A stretch of 64,000 nt of DNA from Flavobacteriales bacterium 33_180_T64 (GTDB lineage Bacteria > Bacteroidota > Bacteroidia > Flavobacteriales > Flavobacteriaceae), in the NCBI GenBank assembly GCA_002162685.1, contig MAAQ01000013.1, forward strand, positions 186,001 through 250,000. The letters are read 5' to 3'. Made by a program: the position numbers and the translations under genes. Below the pieces are notes generated by a model. That model saw only the letters and a list, made by a program, of their open reading frames with translations. It was not told where the DNA came from and searched no databases. Of the stretch, positions 1 to 7,204 are shown piece after piece (within the stretch, counting starts at the first letter, position 1; the number at the start of each line of letters is the position of its first letter).

Positions 1-416
1 GTGAACAAATTCCTGAGTTTTCTGGAATGTTCCAAAAAGAAGTCGCTAAACGAATTTGTTCTAAAGAAGGCTCTAAAGTCTATGGAATTCTTTCAGTTTT
101 AACACAAGCATTCTACGAAGCTGAGTATTTGTTTACAGTACCACCAACAGTGTTTAATCCGCCACCAAAAATAGATTCTGGTGTTTTACGACTTAAAAGG
201 AAAGAGAACTTCACACTTCCTTGTAATGAAAAATTATTTTTTAGAGTGGTAAAAACAGCATTTCAACAACGCAGAAAGACCTTACGAAACAGTTTAAAAA
301 CCTTCAATCTTTCAGATAATTTAAAAGCAAATGTTATATTTGACAAACGTCCAGAACAACTGAGTGTAGATTCTTTTATAGAACTTACACAATACATTGA
401 AAATGACGATGCTTAA
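1..416 (+). CDS. rsmA: 16S rRNA dimethyladenosine transferase RsmA/KsgA, C-terminal part (5' truncated by the window)
   Basis: The reading frame is already open at the window edge (frame beginning at base 3) and runs to TAA at 414-416. The first visible residues, [18 protein letters not shown], match the KsgA region between the methyltransferase core and the C-terminal helical domain. Next comes [21 protein letters not shown], the usual PPP-K-V/I-D-S signature, and then the small helical domain with [11 protein letters not shown]. The enzyme dimethylates two adjacent adenines near the 3' end of 16S rRNA during 30S maturation. The SAM-binding half lies outside the window. The mgtE gene follows after 17 nt on the same strand, so the two are probably co-transcribed. 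Confidence 0.93.
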   Translation, partial: EQIPEFSGMFQKEVAKRICSKEGSKVYGILSVLTQAFYEAEYLFTVPPTVFNPPPKIDSGVLRLKRKENFTLPCNEKLFFRVVKTAFQQRRKTLRNSLKTFNLSDNLKANVIFDKRPEQLSVDSFIELTQYIENDDA

Positions 417-433
417 TAGCAAAACCTTCAAGT

Positions 434-1804
434 TTGATCGAAGAGAAAGAAAATATCCAATTTGAACTTACCAATGAACTCATTGAAAAAGTAGAACTTC
501 TTGTTACTCATAATGAAGACAAAGAATTAAAACTGCTTTTAAAAGAGTTTCACTATGCTGATGTTGCCGAAATTTTAGATGAACTCGATTTAGACGATTC
601 AATTTACGTTATCAAATTGTTAGATTCTGAAACGACATCAGATATCTTAACAGAACTTGATGAGGACATCAGAGAAAAAGTACTTGAAAATCTTTCAGCA
701 AAAGAAATTGCCGAAGAAGTTGAAGAGTTAGATACCGATGATGCAGCCGATATTATTGCCGAACTACCCGAAGAACGTCAAGCTGAAGTTATTTCTAGAA
801 TTGAAGACGAAGAACATCGAGAAGAAATTACAGAACTTCTAACCTATGATAAAGATACAGCTGGTAGCCTTATGGCAAAAGAATTGGTTAAGGTTTATGA
901 AACCTGGACCGTAGCAGGATGCTTACGTCGCATTAGAAGCCAAGCAAAAGAAGTTACGAGAGTACATTCAATTTACGTTGTAGATAAAGAAGAAAAATTA
1001 ATTGGTCGCTTATCCCTAAAAGATTTAATTGTCGCCAAAAGCGAACAAAAAATAGCCGAAATTTCTAATAGTAATGTAGATTATGTTAATATAAATGACG
1101 ATGTTGAAGATGTCGCTAAAGTGATGGTGAAATATGATTTAGAAGCCATTCCTGTTATTGACGATAAACATACCTTATTAGGTAGAATTACTATTGATGA
1201 TATTGTCGATGTATTAAAAGAAGAAGCCGATAAAGATTACCAATTAGCAGCAGGTATTACACAAGATGTAGAAGCAGATGATAGTATTTTAGAACTTACT
1301 AGAGCACGTTTACCTTGGTTGTTTTTAGGACTCGTTGGCGGTATTGGTGCTTTTTTAATCATGAAAAATTTTGATGATTTATTTAACGAATATGTTATTC
1401 TCTTTTTATTCACACCACTAATTGCAGCCATGGCAGGAAATGTTGGTGTACAATCCAGCGCTATAATTGTACAAGGTTTAGCTAATGATGATGTTAAAGG
1501 AAGTATCAATAATCGATTGATAAAGGAAATGTTTTTAGCTGCCCTTAATGGTATTATTCTCGCCATATTTTTATTCCTTTTTGTATGGATTTATAAAAAC
1601 GATATTTATACAGCATTAGCCATTTCTGTTTCGTTAGTTGTTGTTATCATCGTCGCTGGAATAATAGGCACCTTTGTTCCATTATTTCTAGACAAACGAG
1701 GTATAGATCCAGCCATAGCTACAGGTCCATTTATTACCACAAGTAATGATATTTTTGGAATTCTTATTTATTTCTGGATTGCTAAATTGATTTTAGGTAT
1801 TTAA
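434..1804 (+). CDS. mgtE: Magnesium transporter MgtE
   Basis: 456 residues, the usual length for MgtE. An acidic, Leu-rich MgtE_N superhelix (about residues 25-130) is followed by two CBS domains (about 135-255; IYVVDKEEKLIGRLSLKDL and IPVIDDKHTLLGRITIDDI). The C-terminal half is the five-helix membrane domain with the pore motif PLIAAMAGNVGVQSSAI. It is a Mg2+-gated inner-membrane Mg2+ channel: the cytosolic N and CBS domains sense Mg2+ and close the pore. The only in-frame start near the domain edge is TTG at 434; an in-frame TGA at 404-406 blocks anything further upstream. It lies 17 nt downstream of rsmA. Confidence 0.93.
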   Translation: MIEEKENIQFELTNELIEKVELLVTHNEDKELKLLLKEFHYADVAEILDELDLDDSIYVIKLLDSETTSDILTELDEDIREKVLENLSAKEIAEEVEELDTDDAADIIAELPEERQAEVISRIEDEEHREEITELLTYDKDTAGSLMAKELVKVYETWTVAGCLRRIRSQAKEVTRVHSIYVVDKEEKLIGRLSLKDLIVAKSEQKIAEISNSNVDYVNINDDVEDVAKVMVKYDLEAIPVIDDKHTLLGRITIDDIVDVLKEEADKDYQLAAGITQDVEADDSILELTRARLPWLFLGLVGGIGAFLIMKNFDDLFNEYVILFLFTPLIAAMAGNVGVQSSAIIVQGLANDDVKGSINNRLIKEMFLAALNGIILAIFLFLFVWIYKNDIYTALAISVSLVVVIIVAGIIGTFVPLFLDKRGIDPAIATGPFITTSNDIFGILIYFWIAKLILGI

Positions 1805-1810
1805 AATTCT

Positions 1811-1887
1811 GGCGTTCCCTTTCAGGTCGTGCTTTTCGTTACAATCTTTTACAAAAGCAAAAGGATTTCCTCTACAATCACTAACGC
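1811..1887 (+). repeat. Intergenic element with GGCGTT...AACGC ends, copy A
   Basis: The 121-nt gap between mgtE and the cupin gene holds a block that starts GGCGTTCCC and ends CTAACGC, so its ends are short inverted repeats. Internal words (GGTCGTGCTTTTCG, AAAAGGATTTCC) recur in part in the reverse-complemented block at 23452-23546. I have an unverified memory of similar blocks between genes in other Flavobacteriaceae. No reading frame is evident in it. Confidence 0.55.
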
Positions 1888-1925
1888 AAAACTTCGTAAC
1901 TTTAAACACATAAAATCATTTTATC

Positions 1926-2291
1926 ATGCAACCCATAAACATTAAAGAAAAGCATTCCCTTTTTACCAAACAATGGCACCCACACCGTATTGCCACAGTA
2001 GATAATATGCAAGTTCTGCTCGCTAAAATAAAAGGCGAATTTGTATGGCATAGCCATGATGATGAGGATGAATTATTTCAAGTCATAAAAGGAACGTTAT
2101 ACATGCAATTTAGAGACCGAACTGAAATTATAAAAGAAGGCGAAATGATTGTAATCCCTAAAGGTGTAGAGCATAATCCATTAACAAAAAATGATGAAGA
2201 GGTTCATTTACTCCTTTTTGAAAAACTCAATACTGCTCATACTGGAAACGTAAAACATGAACGTACGCAAACAGAATATCCTTTAATATAA
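1926..2291 (+). CDS. Small cupin-domain protein
   Basis: 121 residues forming a single cupin_2 barrel. The first cupin motif is WHSHDDEDELFQVIKGTLYM, with likely metal ligands His42, His44 and Glu49. The second is EGEMIVIPKGVEHNP, with His83. The complete ligand set suggests a metal-dependent dioxygenase, isomerase or sensor, but the substrate cannot be inferred. The start is ATG at 1926. A possible -7 element, TAACTTTA, sits at 1897-1904, immediately after the intergenic element at 1811-1887. Genes of this type are common and mostly uncharacterised in flavobacteria. Confidence 0.85.
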   Translation: MQPINIKEKHSLFTKQWHPHRIATVDNMQVLLAKIKGEFVWHSHDDEDELFQVIKGTLYMQFRDRTEIIKEGEMIVIPKGVEHNPLTKNDEEVHLLLFEKLNTAHTGNVKHERTQTEYPLI

Positions 2292-2388
2292 TTACAATAA
2301 ACATCATGCTGAACTCATGTGTTCATAACTATTTATTTTAAATTATAGTACTCATGAATCTTCAATCTCAACAGCTCATTATTTACAT

Positions 2389-3324
2389 ATGAAAATCCTT
2401 CACCTAGATACCAATCATCCATTACTAATAGAGCAACTTAATACACTTGGTTTCACCAATGATGAGGATTATACGTCTTCAAAAGAAGCTATTGAAAAAA
2501 TTATTCATCATTATGACGGATTCATAATTCGTAGCCGATTTAAAATTGATTCCACCTTCTTAGATGCAGCAAAACATCTAAAATTTATTGGTCGCGTTGG
2601 TGCAGGATTAGAAAACATAGATTGTGAATATGCTACACACAAAAACATTAAACTCATTGCAGCTCCTGAAGGGAATCGTAATGCAGTTGGCGAACATAGC
2701 TTAGCCATGTTATTATCCCTTTTTAATAAATTAAATAGCGCCAATAACGAAGTTCGAAATGGCAAATGGCAACGAGAAGCAAATCGAGGTATAGAACTCG
2801 ACGGAAAAACTATTGGTCTTATTGGTTATGGAAATATGGGAAAAGCTTTTGCTAAAAAACTTAGAGGTTTTGATGTTACTATACTTTGCTATGATATTAA
2901 ACCAAATGTTAGTGATACAAATGCCATACAAGTGTCGCTAGAGGAACTTCAAAGCAAAGCCGATGTGTTAAGTTTACATACTCCTGAAACGCCTTTGACC
3001 ATCAATATGGTAAACACTACATTTATTAATGGATTTAAAAAACCGTTTTGGCTCATTAATACAGCTCGTGGAAAAAGTGTTGTTACAAAAGATTTAGTTT
3101 CTGCATTAGAATCTGGCAATATATTAGGCGCTGGATTAGATGTTTTAGAATACGAAAAATCATCTTTTGAAAACCTATTTACTTCAGACATACCAAAAGC
3201 TTTCAAATATCTTACTTCAGCACCAAATGTGATTTTAACACCTCATGTTGCCGGTTGGACAGTTGAGAGCAAACAAAAATTAGCACAAACTATTGTCGAT
3301 AAAATAAAAGCAAAATTTTGCTAA
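2389..3324 (+). CDS. D-2-hydroxyacid dehydrogenase, phosphoglycerate dehydrogenase-like
   Basis: 311 residues with the two-domain fold of NAD-dependent D-2-hydroxyacid dehydrogenases. The Rossmann motif is IGLIGYGNMGKAFAKKL (about residues 142-158). The catalytic triad is recognisable: Arg in NTARGKS, Glu in GLDVLEYE, His in TPHVAGWT. It resembles SerA but lacks the C-terminal ACT regulatory domain, like many Bacteroidota homologues, so the substrate (3-phosphoglycerate or another 2-hydroxyacid) is open. It stands alone; no serC or serB lies nearby. The stop is 9 nt from the next gene, a LuxR-type regulator. Confidence 0.85.
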   Translation: MKILHLDTNHPLLIEQLNTLGFTNDEDYTSSKEAIEKIIHHYDGFIIRSRFKIDSTFLDAAKHLKFIGRVGAGLENIDCEYATHKNIKLIAAPEGNRNAVGEHSLAMLLSLFNKLNSANNEVRNGKWQREANRGIELDGKTIGLIGYGNMGKAFAKKLRGFDVTILCYDIKPNVSDTNAIQVSLEELQSKADVLSLHTPETPLTINMVNTTFINGFKKPFWLINTARGKSVVTKDLVSALESGNILGAGLDVLEYEKSSFENLFTSDIPKAFKYLTSAPNVILTPHVAGWTVESKQKLAQTIVDKIKAKFC

Positions 3325-3333
3325 ATTTAAAAC

Positions 3334-3744
3334 GTGAAAAAAACTATTCTTATTTTCGGATTGCTCATTTTGGCATTACTACTGCTCTTTCGGCTTAGTA
3401 AATATGCTATTATGTCAGGGGATTTAAATTTAGAATTTGCCATTGCAATAATTGCTATTGTTTTCTTTTTTGTTGGCACCTATCTTAATAAAAAGAGTTT
3501 TCAAAAACACTCAAAAGTTTCTACTGAGATTAATCATAAAAAAATTAAAGCTCTTGAAATTAGCAAACGCGAATACGAAGTGCTTTTAGGAATTTCTGAA
3601 GGGCTATCAAATAAAGAAATTGGCGAAAAATTATTTGTCTCAGAAAGCACGATAAAAACTCATGTTTCAAATCTACTTTCAAAATTAAATGCAAAGCGCC
3701 GTACGCAAGCACTTCAAATAGCAAAAGACCTTCAAATCATATAA
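3334..3744 (+). CDS. Membrane-anchored LuxR-family (HTH) transcriptional regulator
   Basis: 136 residues starting at GTG 3334. Two hydrophobic helices occupy about residues 5-20 and 33-50. A C-terminal LuxR/GerE helix-turn-helix follows: ISKREYEVLLGISEGLSNKE and then VSESTIKTHVSNLLSKLNA. There is no receiver domain, so this is not a classical response regulator; activity probably depends on the membrane segment. The DUF4199 gene lies 108 nt downstream. A 22-bp-period direct repeat sits just before that gene's promoter, and this regulator is an obvious candidate to bind it. This arrangement (small membrane LuxR protein next to a DUF4199 gene) is familiar in Flavobacteriia. Confidence 0.8.
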   Translation: MKKTILIFGLLILALLLLFRLSKYAIMSGDLNLEFAIAIIAIVFFFVGTYLNKKSFQKHSKVSTEINHKKIKALEISKREYEVLLGISEGLSNKEIGEKLFVSESTIKTHVSNLLSKLNAKRRTQALQIAKDLQII

Positions 3745-3759
3745 AAAAACAGACCATCA

Positions 3760-3798
3760 GTACTAAAGAATGAGTCTTTTGGTACTAAAGTATGAATC
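3760..3798 (+). promoter_or_regulatory. Direct-repeat operator candidate upstream of the DUF4199 gene
   Basis: Two near-identical 17-mers, GTACTAAAGAATGAGTC at 3760-3776 and GTACTAAAGTATGAATC at 3782-3798, lie exactly 22 bp apart (two helical turns). They end 19 nt before a perfect TAnnTTTG element. The position over the -33 zone suits a dimeric activator, possibly the LuxR-type protein encoded just upstream. Confidence 0.6.
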
Positions 3799-3817
3799 CT
3801 ATATGCTCTAGTAATTC

Positions 3818-3825
3818 TACTTTTG
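3818..3825 (+). promoter_or_regulatory. Bacteroidota -7 element for the DUF4199 gene
   Basis: TACTTTTG matches the TAnnTTTG consensus and is 27 nt before the ATG at 3853. No TTTG-type -33 element is present at the expected distance. That fits a promoter depending on an activator at the direct repeats 3760-3798. Confidence 0.5.
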
Positions 3826-3852
3826 GAGTCTTAATATTAAACCCTTCACATT

Positions 3853-4314
3853 ATGAAAAACACAGTTATTAAATTTGGACTTTATGGACTTCTTACAGGT
3901 TTTGTTATTTTCGCCTTACACTTAATTTTAGGCATTAAAAACCTGGACTCTTCAACGAATGAAATTCTAGGGTATATTTCTATATTCCTCTCGCTTTCAT
4001 TTATCTTTTTTGGCATAAAACATTATAGAGATCATGTAAATGATGGTGTGATCTCAATAAGTAAAGCTATTATTATTGGTCTTCTTATTTCGATTCTAGT
4101 CGCTATTGGAATAGCAATTGCCGATTTTATTTACACAAAGTTTATTGATCCTTCTTTCTTCAGTAATTATGAGCAGCAACTTATTGAACAAGGAAGAGAG
4201 AGCGAAATTATTAAAATGACAAGCACAACAGCCGCTTTATTTATGCTGGTACTCGTAACTATCATCGGATTTATCATATCTTTAATTTCCGGATTAATCC
4301 TTCAACGCAAATAA
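3853..4314 (+). CDS. DUF4199 family membrane protein
   Basis: 153 residues with four predicted transmembrane helices (about 7-27, 38-55, 72-95 and 127-150) and a soluble stretch near 100-125 (FFSNYEQQLIEQGRESEIIK). The pattern and the sequence GIKHYRDHVNDGVISISKA fit DUF4199, a Bacteroidota inner-membrane family of unknown function. The direct-repeat operator and -7 element upstream suggest it is the main target of the neighbouring LuxR-type regulator. The stop is 6 nt before the next ATG. Confidence 0.8.
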   Translation: MKNTVIKFGLYGLLTGFVIFALHLILGIKNLDSSTNEILGYISIFLSLSFIFFGIKHYRDHVNDGVISISKAIIIGLLISILVAIGIAIADFIYTKFIDPSFFSNYEQQLIEQGRESEIIKMTSTTAALFMLVLVTIIGFIISLISGLILQRK

Positions 4315-4320
4315 AATATC

Positions 4321-4776
4321 ATGCAATACAAAGCAACATCTCCCGAAGATTATATTAGTCAATTACCAGAAGAGCGTATAGCTCCAATACAAAGAATTAG
4401 GCAAATTATTCTCGACAACCTTCCTAAAGGAATGGAAGAACAAATGAACTATGGTATGTTGGGTTTTGTGATACCGCATTCAGTATATCCAGATGGTTAT
4501 CATTGTGATACAAAACTACCGCTTCCATTTATGAATTTGGCGTCACAAAAAAACTTTATTGCAGTATATCATATGGGAATGTATGCAAAAAAAGAGGTTT
4601 TAGATTGGTTTACTTCAGAATATACCAAACGTTGTAAATACAAATTAGATATGGGCAAAAGTTGTGTTCGATTTAAAAAAATGGAAGATATTCCTTATGA
4701 TTTAATAGGAGAACTCACTGCAAAAATGAGTACTGAAGAATGGATTACTATCTATGAAGCAGCAATTAAGAAATAA
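4321..4776 (+). CDS. DUF1801 domain protein
   Basis: 151 residues with the DUF1801/YdhG fold: an N-terminal helix (SPEDYISQLPEERIAPIQRIRQIILDNLP), then EEQMNYGMLGFVIP, then KNFIAVYHMGMY and GKSCVRFKKMEDIP. The family is small and cytosolic and has no assigned biochemical role. It starts 6 nt after the DUF4199 stop, so it is probably in the same transcript. The VOC-family gene follows after 47 nt. Confidence 0.82.
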   Translation: MQYKATSPEDYISQLPEERIAPIQRIRQIILDNLPKGMEEQMNYGMLGFVIPHSVYPDGYHCDTKLPLPFMNLASQKNFIAVYHMGMYAKKEVLDWFTSEYTKRCKYKLDMGKSCVRFKKMEDIPYDLIGELTAKMSTEEWITIYEAAIKK

Positions 4777-4823
4777 ATTTAATACAATTATTTTATCAAC
4801 AAGAACAAAATAAAACGATTCAA

Positions 4824-5210
4824 ATGGAAAAACGTGTTACAGGAATTGGTGGTCTTTTTTTTAAAACTAAAGATCCAAAAGCATCAAAAGACTGGTACAA
4901 TAAACACCTAGGTTTTAATACCGATGATTATGGCAGTACTTTTTGGTGGAAAGACAAAGAAGGCAACGATTGTTCTACACAATGGAGTCCATTTAAAGAG
5001 AATACTAAATACTTTGAGCCATCAAAAAAAGAATTCATGTTTAATTATCGTGTTGAAAATTTAAAACAATTATTAGTGACTTTAAAAGAAGAAGGTGTCA
5101 CAATAGTTGGAGAAATGGAAGAGTACGATTATGGGAAGTTTGGATGGATACTTGATAATGAAGGACATAAAATAGAACTTTGGGAACCCATTGATCAAGC
5201 TTTTAAGTAA
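4824..5210 (+). CDS. VOC (glyoxalase/bleomycin-resistance) family protein
   Basis: 128 residues forming one vicinal-oxygen-chelate module pair: GIGGLFFKTKDPKASKDWYNKHLGF, then FMFNYRVENLKQLLVTLKEEGV, ending GWILDNEGHKIELWEP. The Glu in IELWEP is the usual metal ligand of the last strand. This could be a lyase, dioxygenase or binding protein; the sequence does not say which. After its stop, GAGTAGT (5211-5217) and ACTACTC (5238-5244) form a short hairpin without a T tract. Confidence 0.82.
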   Translation: MEKRVTGIGGLFFKTKDPKASKDWYNKHLGFNTDDYGSTFWWKDKEGNDCSTQWSPFKENTKYFEPSKKEFMFNYRVENLKQLLVTLKEEGVTIVGEMEEYDYGKFGWILDNEGHKIELWEPIDQAFK

Positions 5211-5262
5211 GAGTAGTGTAACAAAATTCAAGTTTATACTACTCATAAAATAAACAATTACA

Positions 5263-5685
5263 ATGGCTGAAGAAAACATCAATCTTGAAGACGATCTCAA
5301 TAATGCTATTGAACCTACAGAAGAAACGAAGAATGATTCTTCTGATCCCATTAATGATAAAGCCACAGATATAAAAGAGAAAGCAAAAGAGCTAGCTTCT
5401 AATGCGAAAGAAGCACTCGTAAATGCAAAAGATAAGGCCCAAGAATTTATTCAAGAAGATGCTCAAGAACTACTTAGCAATGCTAAAGAAAAAACTTCAG
5501 AATTAGTCAATGATACCAATAAAAAACTAGAAGAACTCTCAACTTTTGCAAAAGAAAAAACCTCTGAACTTATTGATGAAACTGAAGAAAAACTAGAAGA
5601 TTTAACCGAAGACGCAAAAGAAGCCTATACCGACGCAAAAGACAAAACTAAAGGATTCTTTAAAAGGCTATTTGGAAAAAACTAA
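5263..5685 (+). CDS. LEA-like amphipathic helical protein
   Basis: 140 residues, highly charged and nearly all predicted helix. Loose 11-residue units of the type A-K-E-K-T-S-E-L-x-x-x recur from about residue 37 to 125 (AKELASNAKEALVNAKDKAQ; FAKEKTSELIDETEEKLEDL). It has no signal peptide or membrane segment and ends in a basic patch, FFKRLFGKN. This composition resembles group-3 LEA or YtxH-type proteins, linked in other organisms to desiccation or envelope stress; that function is inference here. The next gene shares the same helical repeat at its N-terminus, which suggests duplication. Confidence 0.65.
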   Translation: MAEENINLEDDLNNAIEPTEETKNDSSDPINDKATDIKEKAKELASNAKEALVNAKDKAQEFIQEDAQELLSNAKEKTSELVNDTNKKLEELSTFAKEKTSELIDETEEKLEDLTEDAKEAYTDAKDKTKGFFKRLFGKN

Positions 5686-5738
5686 ATGTAATTAGTTGAT
5701 TTTTATTAACTTTATAACTTAACCATAATACAAACAAA

Positions 5739-6215
5739 ATGTCTGACGATAACAAAAATTTAAGTGATGACCTAAACGACATGTTAGGAGATGCAAAAGA
5801 AGGTGCAAAAAAAGCAGCTGATAAAGTAAGCGAAAAAGCAAGTGAATTTGCCGATGATGCTAAAGAATTTGCTGGCGAAGCCAAAGAAAAAGCTGCAGAG
5901 TTTGCTGAGGAAGCCAAAGAGGTCTTTAGCGATGGTAAAAATGTAGCAATTATAGCACACTTCACTTTAATAGGATGGGTTATTGCTTTAGTAATGAATA
6001 ATGGAAATAGAACTGAATTTGGTTCTTTTTATATTCGACAAGTTTTAGGCTTAGCAATTTGTAGCTTAATCAGCATAATTCCATTAATAGGTTGGCTATT
6101 TGCAATTGTTGTATTTGTAGCATGGATTATTAGTCTAATAAATGCTTTAAGTGGTAAAATGACTCCAACATTCCTTTTTGGAAAGCAATTTCAGGAATGG
6201 TTTAAATCACTATAA
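5739..6215 (+). CDS. Membrane protein with N-terminal LEA-like helix and DUF4870-like membrane domain
   Basis: 158 residues. Residues 1-65 are an Ala/Lys/Glu-rich amphipathic helix (AKKAADKVSEKASEFADDAK) like that in the preceding gene. Residues 70-158 contain a hydrophobic domain with three helices (NVAIIAHFTLIGWVIALVMN; FYIRQVLGLAICSLISIIPL; LFAIVVFVAWIISLINALSG). The membrane half resembles the short DUF4870/Tic20-like family. The two halves suggest a membrane-tethered helical filament or lipid-interacting protein. A terminator-like hairpin follows at 6215-6256. Confidence 0.65.
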   Translation: MSDDNKNLSDDLNDMLGDAKEGAKKAADKVSEKASEFADDAKEFAGEAKEKAAEFAEEAKEVFSDGKNVAIIAHFTLIGWVIALVMNNGNRTEFGSFYIRQVLGLAICSLISIIPLIGWLFAIVVFVAWIISLINALSGKMTPTFLFGKQFQEWFKSL

Positions 6216-6256
6216 ATTTAGAGCCAGGAAAAGAATATTTCTGGCTTTTAAATTAT
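6215..6256 (+). terminator. Rho-independent terminator after the LEA-like/DUF4870-like gene
   Basis: AGCCAG (6222-6227) pairs with CTGGCT (6241-6246), extended by an AT stem on both sides, and is followed by TTATTTTT. It separates this transcript from the ars cluster. Confidence 0.55.
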
Positions 6257-6261
6257 TTTTG

Positions 6262-6289
6262 TTATCGTAATATTGCAATATTACGATAA
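6262..6289 (+). promoter_or_regulatory. Perfect 28-bp palindrome, probable ArsR operator
   Basis: The half-site TTATCGTAATATTG (6262-6275) is followed directly by its exact reverse complement (6276-6289). It lies 31 nt before the arsR ATG and covers the -33 region. This is the expected position for an ArsR/SmtB repressor that autoregulates its operon. Confidence 0.8.
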
Positions 6290-6304
6290 ATTGTATTATC
6301 TTTA
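6272..6304 (+). promoter_or_regulatory. ars operon promoter
   Basis: A -33-like ATTG at 6272-6275 and a -7-like TATCTTTA at 6297-6304 (consensus TAnnTTTG) are 21 nt apart. The palindrome 6262-6289 overlaps the -33 element, so repressor binding would block the polymerase. Confidence 0.5.
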
Positions 6305-6320
6305 CACTAAATTAGAAATA

Positions 6321-6644
6321 ATGGGAGTGACGAAAAGATTTATTTTTACCGATAGTATTAATGAAATAGCAAATATTGCAAAGGTGTTTGCACATCCTGC
6401 TAGAGTAGCAATTTTAAAACATATTAGCGAACAAGAAGGGTGTATATGCAATGATTTAGTTCACGAAATTGGCTTATCTCAAGCGACCATTTCACAACAC
6501 TTGTCTGTTATTGGAGATGCAGGATTATTAAAAGGCAGGTTTGAAGGTAAAAAAAAATGTTACTGCATTAACCTAGAACGCTTTGAAGAATTTCAAACGT
6601 TATTAAACTCATTCTTTATTAAAACAACGGCTAACTGTTGCTAA
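6321..6644 (+). CDS. arsR: ArsR/SmtB-family metalloid-responsive repressor
   Basis: 107 residues from ATG 6321. An upstream ATG at 6273 would start inside the operator and -33 element, so it is unlikely. The winged helix is clear: IAKVFAHPARVAILKHI, then LSQATISQHLSVIGDAGLLK. The recognition-helix region carries a CIC pair (EGCICNDLV), as in arsenite-sensing ArsR, and the protein ends in NCC, adding two vicinal cysteines. It probably represses itself and the two downstream genes and releases DNA on binding As(III) or Sb(III). Confidence 0.88.
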   Translation: MGVTKRFIFTDSINEIANIAKVFAHPARVAILKHISEQEGCICNDLVHEIGLSQATISQHLSVIGDAGLLKGRFEGKKKCYCINLERFEEFQTLLNSFFIKTTANCC

Positions 6645-6694
6645 TTAATAATCGACTTATAATAACTCATACTTAAACTAAACTATAAATTAAT

Positions 6695-7192
6695 ATGAAA
6701 ACGCAAGACTTATTTTCAATATTAGAGCAAAATCAGGATAAATCTTTACACTTTGAATATGCTCCAAATGCTTTTGTAGGTGCAAATTATCACATTACTG
6801 AAGTAAAACATCTTAAGATAGATTCTGTAGATTGTGGAGCTCAAACCGATTCTTGGAATGAAACAATTATACAATTATGGGAAAGCCCTATGGAATCTTA
6901 TAAAACAGAATATATGTCGGTTTTAAAAGCGCTTGGAATTCTAAAAAAAGTAGGCAAAATAAAACCTTACGATTTTGGTGCTGAAGTCAAATTTGAATAC
7001 AGTAATAAAACATTTAATACGGCTCAACTTTTTGTTAATGATTATATAATTGAAGACAACAAACTTATAATTAAATTAGGCGTAGAAAAAACAGCTTGTA
7101 AAGCAAATGATATTTGTGGTATTGTAGATAAAACTAAAGAGCTTATATCTGAAGTTGAAGCTTGTTGTTCTCCAGAAAGTAACTGCTGCTAA
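6695..7192 (+). CDS. DUF6428 family protein of the ars cluster
   Basis: 165 residues, cytosolic, with no membrane segment. It begins MKTQDLFSILEQNQDKSLHF and continues with NYHITEVKHLKIDSVDCGAQ, features I associate with DUF6428, which typically sits between arsR and arsC in Bacteroidota. The C-terminus is cysteine-rich (a CC pair, then ESNCC at the end), suggesting metalloid binding or delivery; that role is inference. It lies 50 nt after arsR and 12 nt before the arsenate reductase gene. Its last codons and the first non-coding bases nearly duplicate the end of arsR. Confidence 0.75.
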   Translation: MKTQDLFSILEQNQDKSLHFEYAPNAFVGANYHITEVKHLKIDSVDCGAQTDSWNETIIQLWESPMESYKTEYMSVLKALGILKKVGKIKPYDFGAEVKFEYSNKTFNTAQLFVNDYIIEDNKLIIKLGVEKTACKANDICGIVDKTKELISEVEACCSPESNCC

Positions 7193-7204
7193 TTAATAAA
7201 TTAT

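Noticed and set aside
6273-6320. Upstream ATG extending arsR by 16 codons
   Set aside because: It starts inside the operator palindrome and -33 element, and homology begins near the ATG at 6321.
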